Shown here: in pieces, positions 63,904 to 64,000 of the stretch
How the letters are laid out: every line of letters starts with the position of its first letter
Position numbering within the stretch: position 1 is the stretch's first letter
Translations under genes and position numbers: made by a program
Origin: an uncultured Prevotellaceae bacterium
GTDB lineage: Bacteria; Bacteroidota; Bacteroidia; Bacteroidales; Bacteroidaceae
Assembly (NCBI GenBank): GCA_902764705.1
Contig: CACWWZ010000002.1
Location: 31,056 to 95,055, forward strand
Length of the DNA: 64,000 nt
Direction of reading: 5' to 3'
The notes under the pieces: model-generated
The model's input: only the letters and a program-made list of their open reading frames with translations
What the model was told of the DNA's origin: nothing
Databases searched by the model: none

Positions 63904-64000
63904 TTCCTGACTTCGGCGATGCGTCACCCTGCTCGCACGTGCGACAATTAGCCAATTCTGGTAATTTCGGATATGCTCGTCAGTAGAAATATCAATTTTT

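Larger units (their letters stand above)
63393..64000. other. Gene-free right end with stacked hairpins
   Basis: No convincing gene. In order it contains a terminator with a competing hairpin (63455-63506), a CCCTAA-like palindromic block (63530-63620), a nested inverted repeat (63651-63760), and a bidirectional terminator (63864-63903). Confidence 0.65.

Noticed and set aside
63740-63955. A 71-codon minus-strand frame at the right end
   Set aside because: It crosses a bidirectional terminator and the nested inverted repeat, and no family is recognisable.

Overview
The window is chromosomal DNA from a Bacteroidetes bacterium, most likely a gut or rumen Prevotellaceae member. The evidence is a SusC/SusD pair, a full-length SprA of the type IX secretion system, meso-diaminopimelate dehydrogenase, a DUF3575/DUF5119/fimbrillin locus, a DUF6377 regulator, and at least fifteen promoters with the Bacteroidetes -7 box TAnnTTTG, six of them with TTTG 19-20 bp upstream. 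Base composition is close to balanced except for an AT-rich fimbrillin gene at the right end.

Layout. 1-14.5 kb, minus strand: parA-parB-DUF5683-lytic transglycosylase-relA/spoT-pectin methylesterase-tricorn-like protease-YqiA/5'-nucleotidase fusion-glycine-zipper lipoprotein, preceded by an S41 protease. 14.5-15.9 kb: gene-poor, with a 42-nt tandem repeat, inverted repeats, two tiny ORFs and a decayed surface-protein end. 15.9-18.6 kb, plus strand: surE-lpxB-DUF5020. 18.6-24.7 kb, minus strand: rsfS-ftsH-cdsA-GH5 cellulase-small sigma factor-DUF4886, then tRNA-Gln on the plus strand. 24.8-29.5 kb, minus strand: ddh, a 918-residue histidine-phosphatase/GH28 fusion, and a DUF6263 protein. 29.7-37.7 kb, plus strand: ruvA-sprA. 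37.7-46.6 kb: nadB and dacB diverging from a palindromic promoter, a LytS/LytTR pair, an outer-membrane receptor, mutY and purN. 46.6-60 kb, minus strand: a beta-glucan utilization locus (SemiSWEET, SusC, SusD, surface glycan-binding protein, GH16, GH3, DUF6377 regulator). 60.3-63.4 kb, plus strand: fimbrial cluster. The last 600 bp hold stacked inverted repeats.

How the genes work together. The glucan locus is complete: SusC/D and the binding lipoprotein capture the glucan, GH16 cuts it outside, GH3 finishes it, SemiSWEET may move the glucose, and the DUF6377 protein may sense it. Pectin enzymes (CE8, GH28 fusion) and a GH5 cellulase are scattered elsewhere.

The most unusual signal is two classes of short repeat that lie on genes rather than between operons. 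Class 1 is degenerate arrays with a 7-9 nt unit (such as GTTCAAT, TTCACTC, GGTGAGA). They fill at least fourteen same-strand gene junctions, often start inside the upstream stop codon, run to the downstream start codon, supply ribosome-binding or alternative start codons, sit in frame inside conserved enzymes, and encode the hydrophobic core of at least two signal peptides. Class 2 is GC-rich palindromes (core CCCCTCCC-GGGAGGGG) in inverted pairs. At both susC/susD and susD/SGBP junctions one arm begins at the upstream stop codon and the other encodes the lipoprotein signal peptide of the next gene, so the ribosome-binding site is looped out between them.
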